Source: Emydura subglobosa (taxonomy: Eukaryota > Chordata > Testudines > Chelidae). Taken from it: DNA of 64,000 nucleotides. Position numbers and translations under genes: made by a program. Of the stretch, positions 48,701-57,424 are shown piece after piece. The notes beneath the pieces were generated by a model, which made no database searches, was not told where the DNA came from, and was given only the letters and a program-made list of their open reading frames with translations. The DNA lies in contig ML680086.1 in assembly GCA_007922225.1 (NCBI GenBank), positions 4,766,259 through 4,830,258 on the forward strand, read 5' to 3'. How positions within the stretch are numbered: position 1 is the first letter of the stretch; each line of letters opens with the position of its first letter.

Positions 48701-51700
48701 AACTGTAAATTACTAACATTAATCTTTGTGAGTTTGTACATGCTGTGCAGTTAGTATCAACTGCATTGTTATTAACAAGAACAAAGATTACTTAACAATA
48801 TACTGTGTGACTTCAGACAAGAATCAACTTTTCCTCTCCTTGGCTGTAAGTCCAACTCTACTCTTGCTGGCCTGTTCTTTAATTCTCTTCAGCTTGAATG
48901 GCTCCTTAGATTCGATGTTCTTGTGGTTGTTCCAGTTTTCACCAAGTTTAGCCACAAGTGGGGTTTCTTCACCTAGTGGGCCCTCATTTTTGCATTAGAC
49001 CTCTCTGAACTGTATTCCATCAATAACAAAACAAGAAGCTCACCTACAAAGGACCTAAAGTATATGAACAAACAGAGCGGCTGTTTGTACGTTTCCAGGA
49101 TCTATTTTCATCTAACACAGTTTTTGGATCCAGTCCCCTTTTCACCAATTGTATTTCCTTTCAGGTTTTTTCCCCTTGATGCTCACTCACTGATGCATCT
49201 GCAGATTTAATTTTCTTCTACTTCCCTTCTCCCATGGTGCCTGCTCACATACCCAGGCCTATTTTTTTCCTGTTTCTCCTGACCTGAAACCTTTCCTATT
49301 TTCCTTCTTTCCTCCTTCTCACACTTCCCAGTCCCATATTTTTATTCTCCTGTTCTTCTTTCGTCACCTCCCCTCCTACCCAGACTCCAGTTCACCCACT
49401 AGCTCACATCTTGATTCTTCTTCTCCAACAGCTTTGCCCAACTGTCCCTCATATGGATTTGGAACCCCCCCACACTCTCCACCTCAGCTTTAGATAAACT
49501 GAAAACTATGGAAATGTTTGAAGATTCTGAGAATACCAGAGAGAAAGAGCGAACATGTATGCCCTCTAACTATGTCAGACAGCTTGCAGACTGTCTGCTC
49601 CAGGTTTAGACTATGGATGATGGACGTGCAATGTCTTTGAAGAGAGGTAGCGGCACATTCAGACAATTGGAAAATCTCTGATTCTTGCGCAGGTTGCAAA
49701 GTGGCCAGAAGAGGTGCTGATACCATAGAACATAAATTTCATAGCTTTCACAACTCAGGACATTAAACTGAACTTTGCTCCACACTTCAGATTCCTACCT
49801 TCACTGTCAGTGTATAGCAGAAATTCTTGTTATTAGTCCCTAAGCGTATGACCGTGCATTTCGTACTATTAAATTTCATCCCATTTACTTCAGTCCTCCA
49901 GGTGATCCAATTCTCTAGTATGACATTCCAGTCATCCTCTGTGCTGACGATGCCTCCCAACTTTGCGTTATCAGTAAGTTTCACTTGGGATGTTGTAATT
50001 TCCATTTCTAACAGTACAATTCAGCTTAACACCCCTGCTGGCTTTTAACTAGCTGAAGTACAGGACAAGACCCTCCCTGAGCTGATCAGAAAGCACCAGT
50101 AATGGGGTCAGTTTCTCCCAGTTTGTGGAGTGCTGTGTTGGTTAGTATCACAGGAGTACAGAATACTGTGACCACTGGACATCTGATTTGCTTTCACACA
50201 AGTTTGGTATCTACTTGTCTCCACTCCTACATGTGCCAGGGGCTAGTTCCTAACTCACTGACCTCTCCAGCAGCCACAACTAAGCTCTCTACTGAGCCTG
50301 ATGGCATCACTACACGATAGACTCACCGGAGCTCGGCAAGGCTGTAGAGCAGCACTGGCTCTGTTTAACCCCTCAGGGACCCTAAGTAGCTCTCATTTGG
50401 CCATCTGGATATATCCTGCAATCCCTGCTTCTCTGCTCATGCCCTGCAAAGGGGCAGTACGGTTAGTAGGGGCAGGGAAAGCTACTTACTGCAAACCTGC
50501 TGAGGATGTAAGCACCAGCTCCAACTCCAATCCCAATGATGCTGCTTAGGCTGAAATACAGACACATCTGAGTCAGAAGCGACACTCTGAACTCAAACCC
50601 ACCTCCATTCAGCAGCTCGCTTGGGTCAATGGCCCTGCAGTCACACAGCAAGAACGTGTTCCCCTCAGAGACACTCCATGCTAAGGCAGTGTGGGCTGGG
50701 CATGCGCATTAGGAAAGCCATTGTCCCTCGCATGCGGTACAAGCAGAGCCCACGGGAGCACAGGCAGGGAGCTGCTGGGATGGCAGCGTGACCTCCTGCA
50801 ATAACCCACCAGGAGTCAACCCAGGCCCCTCTGCAAACTCACCTCAGGTGCGTTAGAACAGCAGGCAGCATTTCAGCCAGGTCGTCCATATTAGGGTAGC
50901 AGTACCTGAAACTCAAAGGAGAGTCTGGAATCAGGGAGCCTCCAAACACCTACCATCAGAGGCGACACAGACACGAACCGTACGACTCCATTCCAAGAAC
51001 TGGGAGTGTTTGAATGGGGTGGGCACTGGTAACTATTCTGCAGTGACACTGCGGCATGATGGCACATTATGGATCCCGTCCCATAAGCCATGTTCACAGA
51101 GAGAACTGTCGAGCACAGGTCCCATGCTGGAGAAGGGAGGGAAGGACGGACTGAGGAACTGAAGCTTTGTATTAGTTTGGGTCTGTTGGGATCATGCGCT
51201 AAATCAAAAAGCTCCCAGCAGCACCGCTTCCAGCACTAGCTATTAGCGAAGCAAGTGCTCCTTCTGCCTTCAGCAGGCAGAGACCCCGCTAGGCTGGAGT
51301 GATCCCTCTTGAGTGTCCCTTTCCACCTACCCAGGGCTGACCAGGTAGGCCCGTTTGGATTAAATAGCATCTCCGTGTGATCAGGCCCTGAGCACATCTG
51401 GAGCTCTGAAAAGGGGTCTCCGAGAGCTCTTACCCAGTTGGGAAAGGGGGAGCTCCTTCCTGCTGGCCTGGCGCATCCACGTGGCACACAGCGAAGTGCT
51501 GGGTAATCTCTTGCATGTCTTCAAAGTTAAAGAATGCATTGAAACAGGATTTGTCTGCAAGAGAAATGCCCAGTGAGCCCAAATACATGCTTGGAGCAGC
51601 AGTGCTCCCTCCTGCACCAGGCCAAACCTGGCTGCTCCGCCAACCCCCTCGCTGCTGGGCAAAACTTGGACGCCTGGAGCTGGCAGTGCATGCTGTGACC

Positions 51701-52561
51701 AGGGGTCTGTTAAAGTCCATGTGACAGCAATCTAGGGAGCGTTCGGTGATGGGAGAGCAGAGAGGACATGCGGGGCAGAAATAATCACAAGCTAACCTTA
51801 ATGCTCAGCCAGCCAGCTAGTCACTGTGCTGCACAAAGTGGATCACTCACACAGACAGTCTATAGCAAGAGAACACAGGCCTCAGGAGCATGGGTTTGCA
51901 ACCAGCCCAGGAAGCCTTGGTTACTCACATTACACAGGAGCTGGGCTTCTCCTCAGAGCCATTATGTGAGGGGCCTGGGAAGCTCCTGGGTGCGAAACCT
52001 TTTGGAAGAGTGGCTGGGGTTTTGAGGAGCCATAAATAGTAGTGCCTGCCTCACAGCGGTTCTCAGCACCACACCATAACTCGTGTGCCTAGCCTGTCTG
52101 TAAAGGAGGGTCACCAGTGAGGGGACACCACGTGGCAGCTAGATCCGTCAATCAGTGCTCAACTCAGTTGGTCCTTTGATTGAACTGCTGACTCCTCTGC
52201 ATCCCACAAGCCCCTCCCCAACAAGGCCTTCCAGGGCTGCAGAGAGCTGCACTCCAGACAAGGGGCTTGTTGTATGTTCTTCCCCATGCACATCTGTGAC
52301 ACCCTAATCCAGGGAGTGACATGCCTCATGCCTATCCTCATCTCAACTCCACACCCACCTGGCTTCTGTGCTCTCTGCATCCCAGGAACCACTATGACTC
52401 AGAGCCAATGAAGGTTGGAGATGGGAGAGTGAGTCATCAGAGCAAGAGGACTTACGGTTAAGGCCAATGTCGTGATAAGTGAGGATGACAGGTCTGTTCC
52501 CTCTCACCGTGCCCCGCATGGTGACATGGACGACTCCAAAAGCTGTCTCGATGTCATGCTC
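24552..52561 (-). CDS. NDRG3: N-myc downstream regulated family member 3, 13 C-terminal coding exons (partial at 5' end)
   Basis: NDRG3 is a cytoplasmic member of the NDR family, with an alpha/beta-hydrolase fold but no hydrolase activity. In mammals it is stabilised by lactate in hypoxia and promotes RAF-ERK signalling, and it is removed in normoxia through PHD2 (family knowledge). Thirteen in-phase GT-AG exons give 343 codons, from [13 protein letters not shown] to TMEVSC and TAA. Adding the usual 31 N-terminal residues gives 374; human has 375. The nucleophile elbow reads GVGAG, lacking the catalytic Ser. In that numbering the Pro of GGLPQVVQ is residue 294, the position I recall as the PHD2 site. 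The tail [14 protein letters not shown] is NDRG3-like, not NDRG1-, 2- or 4-like. The first ~31 codons were not found. SLA2 lies downstream on the same strand. Confidence 0.94.
24731..26370 (-). other. NDRG3: Last NDRG3 intron
   Basis: No gene or repeat recognised. Near its 3' end a short GAAA run on the plus strand (about 24738-24751) forms the pyrimidine tract of the acceptor. Confidence 0.8.
26371..26422 (-). CDS. NDRG3: NDRG3 exon, residues about 299-315
   Basis: 52 bases, acceptor tctccgcag, donor gtaagt. Encodes [17 protein letters not shown], identical to human. Confidence 0.96.
26513..26548 (-). CDS. NDRG3: NDRG3 micro-exon, [12 protein letters not shown]
   Basis: 36 bases, acceptor ctcttgcag, donor gtaaga. 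Encodes exactly [12 protein letters not shown], identical to human. Its Pro falls at residue 294 if the missing N-terminus has 31 residues. Too short to be found by an ORF search. Confidence 0.95.
27388..27435 (-). CDS. NDRG3: NDRG3 exon, residues about 271-286
   Basis: 48 bases, acceptor gcttttag, donor gtacct. Encodes [16 protein letters not shown]. Confidence 0.95.
27530..27633. mobile_element. Possible short hAT remnant
   Basis: 104 bases bounded by CAGTGG and CCACTG, with flanks TCTTATGG and CTCTAAGG that could be a worn 8-base target duplication. The inner terminal repeats match poorly. Confidence 0.3.
27874..27925 (-). CDS. NDRG3: NDRG3 exon, residues about 254-270
   Basis: 52 bases, acceptor tttgcccag, donor gtatgt. 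Encodes [17 protein letters not shown]. Confidence 0.95.
27926..30610 (-). other. NDRG3: NDRG3 intron
   Basis: 2.7 kb of sequence with no gene or repeat that I can name. Confidence 0.75.
30611..30676 (-). CDS. NDRG3: NDRG3 exon, residues about 232-252
   Basis: 66 bases, acceptor gtcttccag, donor gtaagt. Encodes [21 protein letters not shown] and ends in the split codon Arg. Confidence 0.95.
31502..31605 (-). CDS. NDRG3: NDRG3 exon, residues about 197-230
   Basis: 104 bases, acceptor catgtgcag, donor gtatag. Encodes [20 protein letters not shown] then [14 protein letters not shown]; the last codon (Ser) is split. Confidence 0.95.
31805..32090. repeat. MITE-like tract
   Basis: Contains TTTACACTTCTCAAG, TTATACCAGTGTAGC, CTATACGATACCAG and TATCTATACCATGCAG. 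It belongs to the same diffuse family as 22376-22520 and 53290-53530. Ends are approximate. Confidence 0.35.
32150..32420 (+). mobile_element. Harbinger-type MITE, right end worn
   Basis: Begins GGCTTGGTCTACACTATAAC, followed by TCGGCATATCTATG, GTGTGAAAAAA, GTAGCTATGCTGGCAG and GCTAGAGGCGCTGCTA. The left terminus and internal order match a common turtle MITE layout. The right terminus is not clear. Confidence 0.5.
34769..34825 (-). CDS. NDRG3: NDRG3 exon, residues about 178-196
   Basis: 57 bases, acceptor atttttcag, donor gtaagt. Encodes [19 protein letters not shown]. Confidence 0.95.
35322..35408 (-). CDS. NDRG3: NDRG3 exon, residues about 149-177
   Basis: 87 bases, acceptor ctcattgcag, donor gtgaga. 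Encodes [19 protein letters not shown] and GWIDWAAAK. Confidence 0.96.
35600..35730 (-). repeat. MIR-like SINE core
   Basis: The plus strand reads CTAAGTGACTCTCCCAGAGTCACACC and CTAACCACTGCACCACTC, the antisense of the MIR core. Confidence 0.5.
35772..36472 (-). mobile_element. CR1 LINE 3' end
   Basis: The minus strand runs from [20 protein letters not shown] through [14 protein letters not shown] and [17 protein letters not shown] to the 3' end GGGAAGTTGAGATTA-type tail and CATAGAATATTAGAG. It is a 5'-truncated CR1. Confidence 0.92.
36647..36872 (+). repeat. DIRS-B left inverted terminal repeat
   Basis: Inverted match to 42520-42714, with shared CATTCTGAATGTAGGTGTGTG, CCAGAAGTT, GCTCTAGCGCCCTCT and TATATGGCGCTGCTGG. 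Confidence 0.86.
36884..36985 (+). repeat. DIRS-B internal complementary region
   Basis: GGACATGAGCAACACATCTC through TAACCATTC complements the left outer edge. TTCTTCTTCGAGTGCTTGC through CTGAATGTAGGTG complements the right outer edge. The fusion is the same as in DIRS-A. Confidence 0.83.
37099..38000 (-). pseudogene. DIRS-B tyrosine recombinase remnant
   Basis: Two frames: 38000-37506 ([47 protein letters not shown]) and 37323-37099 ([31 protein letters not shown]). They align block by block with DIRS-A. The HxxR box again shows Arg in the His position. Confidence 0.75.
38004..38500 (-). pseudogene. DIRS-B RNase H/linker region remnant
   Basis: Contains [20 protein letters not shown], the counterpart of WGVPQLDLFASSLNRKCPRF in DIRS-A. 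It is bounded on its 5' side by the hAT insertion. Confidence 0.65.
38501..38846. mobile_element. Nonautonomous hAT element with perfect 8-bp target duplication
   Basis: 346 bases with terminal repeats CAGTGTTTCTCAATT and AATTGAGAAACACTG, flanked on both sides by TGCTAGAG (38493-38500 and 38847-38854). It has no coding capacity and contains a GC-rich tandem array. It is inserted in the RNase H part of DIRS-B. Confidence 0.93.
38686..38785. repeat. 25-bp GC-rich tandem repeat, four copies
   Basis: Unit CGGCGCAGAGAACAGCTG plus CTCTCGG, starting at 38686, 38711, 38736 and 38761. The copies are almost identical; the last ends CTCGCGG. It lies inside the hAT element. Confidence 0.93.
38855..39684 (-). 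pseudogene. DIRS-B RT fused to RNase H by internal deletion
   Basis: RT blocks [24 protein letters not shown] and LPFGLSTAP are present. Near 39180 the sequence then passes from the VFTKCM block directly into the RNase H block ([24 protein letters not shown]). In DIRS-A about 0.55 kb lies between these points, including YLDD. The polymerase is therefore dead. Frameshifts occur as well. Confidence 0.75.
39973..40770 (-). pseudogene. DIRS-B gag remnant, C-terminal part
   Basis: Contains [58 protein letters not shown] and [20 protein letters not shown], each the counterpart of a block in DIRS-A gag. Broken by frameshifts. Confidence 0.72.
40893..41213 (+). mobile_element. CR1 LINE 3' end inserted in DIRS-B
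   Basis: Reads GGGGCTAGGCTGTTCTCGG, GAAGCACTGGAATGGGTTAC and TTGGGACTAGATGACC, ending in TATTCTATGATTGTATGATA. It separates two parts of the DIRS-B gag region, so it is younger than that element. Confidence 0.92.
41643..42362 (-). pseudogene. DIRS-B gag, N-terminal part
   Basis: Open for 239 codons from Met 42362. Cys/His residues at C10, C13, H23, C26, H34, C39 and C42 have the same spacing as DIRS-A. Basic and proline-rich sequence follows. Confidence 0.75.
42520..42714 (-). repeat. DIRS-B right inverted terminal repeat
   Basis: Inverted match to the left ITR, ending GCAAGCACTCGAAGAAGAA. Confidence 0.85.
43100..43792 (-). mobile_element. L2-like LINE, C-terminal RT region
   Basis: Minus-strand frames give [20 protein letters not shown] then [20 protein letters not shown], the pattern LDYCN..L.., IQNAAARLI....DHITP of the L2 reverse-transcriptase tail. 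Frameshifts are frequent. Confidence 0.5.
43793..44850 (-). mobile_element. Harbinger (PIF/HARBI1-type) transposase remnant
   Basis: Starts with the terminal-like CTGGTCTACACTACAAAC. The minus-strand frame at 44166-43960 reads [28 protein letters not shown] and [18 protein letters not shown], typical of the DDE nuclease family (GxxHDxxxF, then LGDxxY). The expected Asp of HDSRVF reads Gly-Ile here, so catalysis is lost. Neighbouring frames hold more of the enzyme. It splits an L2-like LINE. Confidence 0.75.
44935..45800 (-). mobile_element. L2-like LINE, endonuclease region
   Basis: The minus-strand frame at 45505-45269 contains [15 protein letters not shown], the (G)DFNxH box of LINE apurinic endonuclease, followed by [12 protein letters not shown]. 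The plus strand is strongly purine-rich. It is probably the same element as 43100-43792. Confidence 0.55.
45833..46515 (+). mobile_element. CR1/L3-like LINE ORF2 fragment
   Basis: Plus-strand translation gives [33 protein letters not shown] and, further on, a broken [15 protein letters not shown] block, the linker and early RT of CR1-group ORF2. Stops are present. Confidence 0.75.
47060..47640. mobile_element. Unclassified inserted element with 61-bp repeats
   Basis: Splits the L3-like tail between CACTCCTCTGACGG and GGTCACGGATAGAAACC. GC-rich, without coding potential. About half of it is a tandem array of roughly 61-base units. It could be part of an LTR element's untranslated leader or a composite satellite; I cannot classify it. 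Confidence 0.55.
47250..47530. repeat. ~61-bp degenerate tandem repeat, 4-5 units
   Basis: The anchor GCCACGCC (or variants) recurs at 47270, 47331, 47392, 47452 and loosely near 47510, each preceded by TTTG(C/T)..AGC and followed by AGAGGCTCCxGGACTG-like sequence. Confidence 0.75.
47826..48154. mobile_element. Nonautonomous hAT element
   Basis: 329 bases. Terminal repeats CAGTGGCTCTCAACC and (C)AGTTGAGAACCACTG, flanked by CACTAAC and CGCTAAAC, a slightly worn target duplication of the L3 tail (consensus near GACTAAAC). The inner sequence matches 4187-4535 in reverse. Confidence 0.85.
49800..50030 (-). mobile_element. L3-like LINE RT fragment
   Basis: The minus-strand frame gives [14 protein letters not shown], then [17 protein letters not shown], the RT region after the ADD box (here DNA, so the catalytic Asp pair is damaged). 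Confidence 0.65.
50490..50550 (-). CDS. NDRG3: NDRG3 exon, residues about 129-148 (nucleophile elbow)
   Basis: 61 bases, acceptor gtatttcag, donor gtaagt. Encodes [23 protein letters not shown] stands where active hydrolases have GxSxG, so the nucleophile is absent, as in the whole NDR family. Confidence 0.95.
50843..50905 (-). CDS. NDRG3: NDRG3 exon, residues about 108-127
   Basis: 63 bases, acceptor gagtttcag, donor gtgagt. Encodes [20 protein letters not shown]; human has YQYPTMDELAEMLPPVLTHL. Confidence 0.93.
51434..51554 (-). CDS. NDRG3: NDRG3 exon, residues about 68-106
   Basis: 121 bases, acceptor cttgcag, donor gtaaga. Encodes [15 protein letters not shown] and [15 protein letters not shown], nearly identical to human NDRG3. 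Confidence 0.96.
52456..52561 (-). CDS. NDRG3: NDRG3 exon, residues about 32-66
   Basis: 106 bases, acceptor tctctgcag, donor gtaagt. Encodes [17 protein letters not shown] and [15 protein letters not shown]. Phase 0 at its 5' edge, as expected after a preceding ...DCQ exon. Confidence 0.95.
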
Positions 52562-53289
52562 CTGCAGAGAACAGACAGGCTCACTACAGGGACAACACAG
52601 CCCGGTGCAGACTTGCTCTGACACCCCAGGGAGGACGGGGTGCCAAGGGCAGGCATCTGGGTATGTTTTGTGGTTACTCCCCTGTTCCCACAGGGATCAT
52701 TAATACAGGTGAAACCCCATATCCTGCTTTCATCTCCTCAGAGTCACAGCCCTGCCTGCACGACTGCCCCATGCAAGGTACCCCACAGTACTTCCAGATC
52801 CCTTCCCGCTCACTGCTCTGCAGAACCTGCACTGGCCACCAGCTACCAGGCAGTTCTCACACTTCAGTGGTGCACAGCGCTGACGATGTTTTGGGAATAG
52901 GCCGTTTGAATTGCTGAGGTCCCTTTTCAGCCACTGTATCAGGGTCTTTCTGGTCACTTGCTGGTACAAGATTAGAAATTAACAGAGTACAGCTTCTCAA
53001 ACGTTTTCACAGTGGATCCCACTCCATGGAGAGACTGTTGCATTGGCACATTCACCCTAGCACTAACTCGCCTCTACGCCTGCTGGCCAAAGGGCATTCC
53101 TGCAGTCATGGCACCCAGCCTCAGAGCAGCGACACCAGGGAGCAGCTATGTTGCTCTGACTCATCTTGTGATTTAACATTTGAAACACAAAGCAGGACCA
53201 GCTCCACGTGAGCAGCCTGGACTCAACACACCACAGTGGAGGAACCCCCCAGCTCTCTCCCTGCAGTTCTAGCGGCACAGCCCCTTGGT

Positions 53290-53530
53290 ATGGATGTGGG
53301 TATACTATTATAAAGGAATTTATAACCGATATAGCTATGCCTGAATGAGAAGAAGTATAAGGGACGCTTATACTGGTCTAAATACATCTATGTTAAGGCT
53401 TGCATCAGTTTAGCTTGCAGCATGGGCAACTGATACAATGAAGAGCTCTCACGCTCAAAGCTGCACTTAATGGAACTGGTTCACATCATGCCTGTAGTTA
53501 CATTGGGGTAACGGCATGCAGACCAAGCCT
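53290..53530. repeat. MITE-like tract
   Basis: Contains GGGTATACTATTATAAAGG, ACGCTTATACTGGTC, GGTTCACATCATGCC and ends GCAGACCAAGCC, the complement of the GGCTTGGTCT terminus at 32150. Confidence 0.45.
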
Positions 53531-53926
53531 TGGAAACCTGTTTGAAGTCACAGAGGGGTTAGCTCCCCCAATCTGACCTCTAACCCTTTTCCTGATGTAC
53601 AGAAGCCCCAAGGAGACAGGATGTTCCTGCTTGTAGAACCCCAAACAGTCCACATTAAAAAAATGTCTTTTTAATTGGCGTTGGGTGGAAGCCTAAGCAT
53701 GGAACATTTCAGCCCCAAAGAAATTTCCTAGAAAGTTCTGTGCAACTGAGATAGAGGGATTAGAATGGATTGGGATTCTGCTTTATCTCCTCTCAGCATC
53801 ACTAACGTCCATTACGTAGAAGTGAATTTTCCAATGGTATACTAGAGGTGAGGAATGTAACCCTGGATACATCCATACACTTAAAAAGATAGATCTCAGA
53901 AATCAAATATTCAGAATGGCCACAAC

Positions 53927-54110
53927 CAGGGGCATGCACTAGAGGGGGCAATCAGGTCATGAGCGCTCCCAATAATCGGTGGGGGCACAGAACTCCTCTG
54001 GTCCCAGGGCCGGGGCAGAATGAGTGAGCTTCTTCAGCCCCAGGGCTGCAGTGGGGACACATAACATGCCCCTCCAAAAGCCTCAAATTTTATTCCTGCG
54101 CACACCCCTG
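53927..54110. mobile_element. 184-bp hAT MITE with perfect 8-bp target duplication
   Basis: Termini CAGGGGCATGCAC and GTGCGCA-type complement (TGCGCACACCCCTG), flanked by GCCACAAC at 53919-53926 and 54111-54118. No coding capacity. CAG..CTG ends with an 8-base duplication identify hAT. Confidence 0.88.
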
Positions 54111-54214
54111 GCCACAACCTCTCATGAAAATATACAACCCACTTCTGATGTGGCTTTTCCACAACATCAATGTGCACAAGAACACAATTTAGATAACATT
54201 AATCTTCCTTAGAG

Positions 54215-54320
54215 ATGATCTCTGCCTCAGAGTTCACAGTCTGTTACAAGGCTGTACAGTATCTAGAACAACAGGGCCGAGGCATCTAGGTGCAATTACA
54301 ATACCCATTAACAATTATCA
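54215..54320 (+). repeat. Old SINE/LINE tail
   Basis: GGCTGTACAGTATCTAGAACAACAGGGCC and CATCTAGGTGCAATTACAATAC follow the widespread reptile tail GTACAGCACCTAGCACAATGGGG...CTAGGTGCTACTGTAATA. Confidence 0.45.
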
Positions 54321-57300
54321 CAATCACATACATACTTCAACCTCACTCCACACCCGTGACTGAAGCAGAGGGATAAAAAGACTGACATTTTTCACCTGGA
54401 TCTTGTTTTTCCTTGAGAAGTGTCTAGGTATTTCAGCAGGATGCAGGAGACAGTGACGGAGAAGGCTCTGCAGCTGTTCCATCGAGAGGCTGGAGCAACA
54501 CTCAGTGCTCAGCAAACCCAGAGCTGCAGAGCCAGCCACACTCTGCACAGAGGGCCAGCCCTTCATTGCTTATAACGGAGTGCTTTGAGCTGCCCTCAGC
54601 GAACCAATGCAGAGATTCTGTCCAGGGAGTTGACAAAGCTCAGCATGCAGCGCTCCATTTTGAGCCACATGGAAGGACTGCCGGTCAAGTGGAAGGACTG
54701 CCTGTTTGGGCTTGTTCCGGTGGGCCACAATCGTCATGCTAGAGATGGGGGCAGCCACAGGACACGGTGCAGAAGCCCAGGGGCACCACTGGCCAGTCCT
54801 GAATTACAACCGTCCAGGCTGGGCACGCCACTACTGATCATCCCGTGAAAACAAAGCCGACAAAGCACAGATGAATTCAAAAAGTGTCTGAATTTTTAAG
54901 AGTGAATACAGATGTGACCCTGAAAACGTTATGGCCAAATGTGGTGTAGGTACAAAGAGATCAGAGCCTGGTGCAAGGAACAGCAGATGATGCCAGCTCC
55001 CTCCATGATGGGCACAGCCTCTCCCACTGGGGTGCTGGCCAGAGTGCTCTGACAGGCTCATTCTGGAAACTCAATATCTGATCTCTCAGCCCCTGACTGC
55101 TGTCCGTATTGTCATGATCAGATGCAAGGTCGTCCCCAGCCAGCAGGTAGCGCGTGATTGTGATTCTCTCACATTCCAGGTAGGAACATGCTGCTGCTTC
55201 CATGTATTAAGGAAATGAGAAAATACCAAACTACAACAAATTATTTTGATGTTCTTAGCAAGATGCTATGCACATTACTGCCCAAATAATCCTCAGCTCA
55301 TTCCACGCGCTATCAAAGGCAGCCAGGGCTCATTAAGGAACCAAAGGATTTGTCACAAATGCCTTAGACACACTTCAAGGCCAGGATCCTTTAAATTAGG
55401 CCCTAGTGCTCCATGGTGTAAATTGCCCAATTACAGCCCAGAAGCAGCCTACCACTGGGAATTCAGGATAACGAGGAGGAATGGGGTGCAGGAAGCCATG
55501 CACAATGGCAGAACTCTGCCACACACAGCTGGCCTGCAGAGACATCACAAAGTTTCACTTATGCTGCAGCTGCAGTCTGGAGAACAGCAGATTTTGGGGA
55601 CCCAGAAGGGCTGCATAAAGGGGTATTTGGTCTGTCAACTTTAATTGTCTGTTTTCAGCCTCCAGTCTCCTCCCCATGCTCAGGGTCATAGGCAGTATTT
55701 GCAGCATTTCCATCTTTATTGAAAACTCAGCAAATCCATTTGCCAGAGAACGGTGAAGTATTTTCACATTAATCCCACTCTGTGCTAGCTGAGCTCGATG
55801 AGCCACGTAACACAAGAACAGCTCAGGTCATGAAGATAAGTCACATGAAAGTGACACTCATTACATTTCACATCAGCAGCACAAGCTGACCTGGAGCTCC
55901 GGCTCTGACTCCAATGGGCAACACTGCTGGAGACATGAAAAAGGAAGGCTGATTCCGAGTGCACCAAGAGGGTTGTCTCAGTTGGCCTCAGAGTGCTCCC
56001 CATCACAGGACGGGGAGAGGAGAGAGGCTGGCAGCGAGTGAGCTGAAAAAAGGGCTGTTGGAAATCGTCGCAGAAAGGGTTCATGTTTTGTTTGTAGTGT
56101 CCGTTTGAGTCAAGAGTGACTGGTGGATCCTACACACCTGAAGTCAGAAAAGCAAGTCAAAGGTGCACACATTTAATGTGGTCTTGGGAAGTCCCTTTGT
56201 AGAAGGGGCCAGCCACTAACAGGTCCAAAGGAAGTGTTTATTTCTAACCAACTAACCTGCACAATATTAAGTAATCCAAGTATCCCAGGTCCTAGGCTAG
56301 GATACCAATAGGTGAAGGTTCAGAGGGGTTGAATCATATGCTCAATACTAAAGATACAGTGGAAGCTGGAAGCAAATCAAAGGACATTGATAAACTCTGA
56401 GGACAATGGAGATTCATAAACAACCGAGGTTGATTCTGAGCTGCCCCAAGAGCTGATCCCAGGGCCCACCCCATCACTACACCTGTGTTCCCACCTGCAT
56501 TAACTATGCAATGGGGGAGGTGAACGCTGGGCTCCATTTCCATCTTTTGCCTGAAAGGAACCCACCTATCTGCTTCGGTAACCTCAGGCCAAAGGGAATG
56601 TTTCCACCTCTGCAGTGTGATCGCTAACAGGCTGTAAACCCTAGTGTAAACAGGCAAGCTGCTACCTCAATGCAGCTGGCTGCAGTGAACTCTGGGAGGA
56701 GTCAACACCACACCATGGCCAGCTAACACACATGGTAATATGAGATGCCTATCCACCCTAGAGTTTTGAAACATACCAGATGACATTCTAAAAATAGAGA
56801 CACTCAGAGCTGTGCCTGTAACAGCCTGGATGCCCCACTGCAGCACACAAACTGCAGGGCACAGTCGGCAGTAGAGGGGCCAAAGCTGCTCCAGGTATTG
56901 GGGTTCTTACCAGTTGGACACTGGCCTTATTGGAGTAACTCACACCCTCCTCTCCTTGCCACAGTACCTAGGGTAGGCTATTGAGGCCAGGAGCTGTCTC
57001 CTTTGTCTGTACAGCACCAGGCAAAGGGGGGTCGGCCAGCCACTGAAAGGAGGCGCTGGGATTCCATGGGCACACAGGGCAGAGAGGTCATGGGAAAGTT
57101 AGACGTGGTGACACCATGCACGGGGCACCAAGGCATGCTCTCTGCTCCTCAGTCCAGCCAGCTTCCACCACAGGGTGAAACCTAATGCTGCCATGTAAAT
57201 CCGAGAAAACCTACACGGATGCAGCTGCCACTTGTGTACCTCGGTGTCACCACTCCACTAACAGAAACATGACGGATATTCATTAATTTCAGAGCCAGGT

Positions 57301-57424
57301 CCACACACAAGAGAGCAGGCAAAGAGATTAAATACTGCAAGGCAGTGAGTGCCTCTGCCCTCATGGACACAGAGGAGAGTTTAACACCTCAGCATACAAG
57401 AAGGCTCAATCAGTATTTAATCAC

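Larger units (their letters stand above)
35409..50489 (-). other. NDRG3: 15-kb NDRG3 intron packed with mobile elements
   Basis: Between the exons ending at 50490 and starting at 35408. Contains a MIR-like core, CR1, DIRS-B, an L2-like LINE with a Harbinger insertion, a CR1 fragment and an L3-like LINE with two insertions, each listed separately. Stretches not covered by these (about 36473-36646, 42715-43100, 48541-49800, 50030-50489) show nothing I recognise. Confidence 0.85.

Noticed and set aside
24552..52561. Assignment to NDRG1, NDRG2 or NDRG4
   Set aside because: NNARY-type differences aside, the tail has [15 protein letters not shown], without NDRG1's ten-residue repeats, and [12 protein letters not shown] and [16 protein letters not shown] match NDRG3. 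Neighbour SLA2 agrees.
54399..54430. CAG|gtgaaa donor as a candidate NDRG3 exon end
   Set aside because: The upstream codons (HFSRKNKIQ) do not match any NDR N-terminus.
54961..55203. 80-codon minus-strand frame beginning MEAAACSYLE
   Set aside because: Looks protein-like but has no homology that I recognise and no acceptor or donor support within the NDRG3 intron.
55785..56084. Frame containing NPFCDDFQQPFF as a possible NDRG3 N-terminal exon
   Set aside because: Does not resemble the expected ...FQDFDCQ end, and no donor follows in the right phase.
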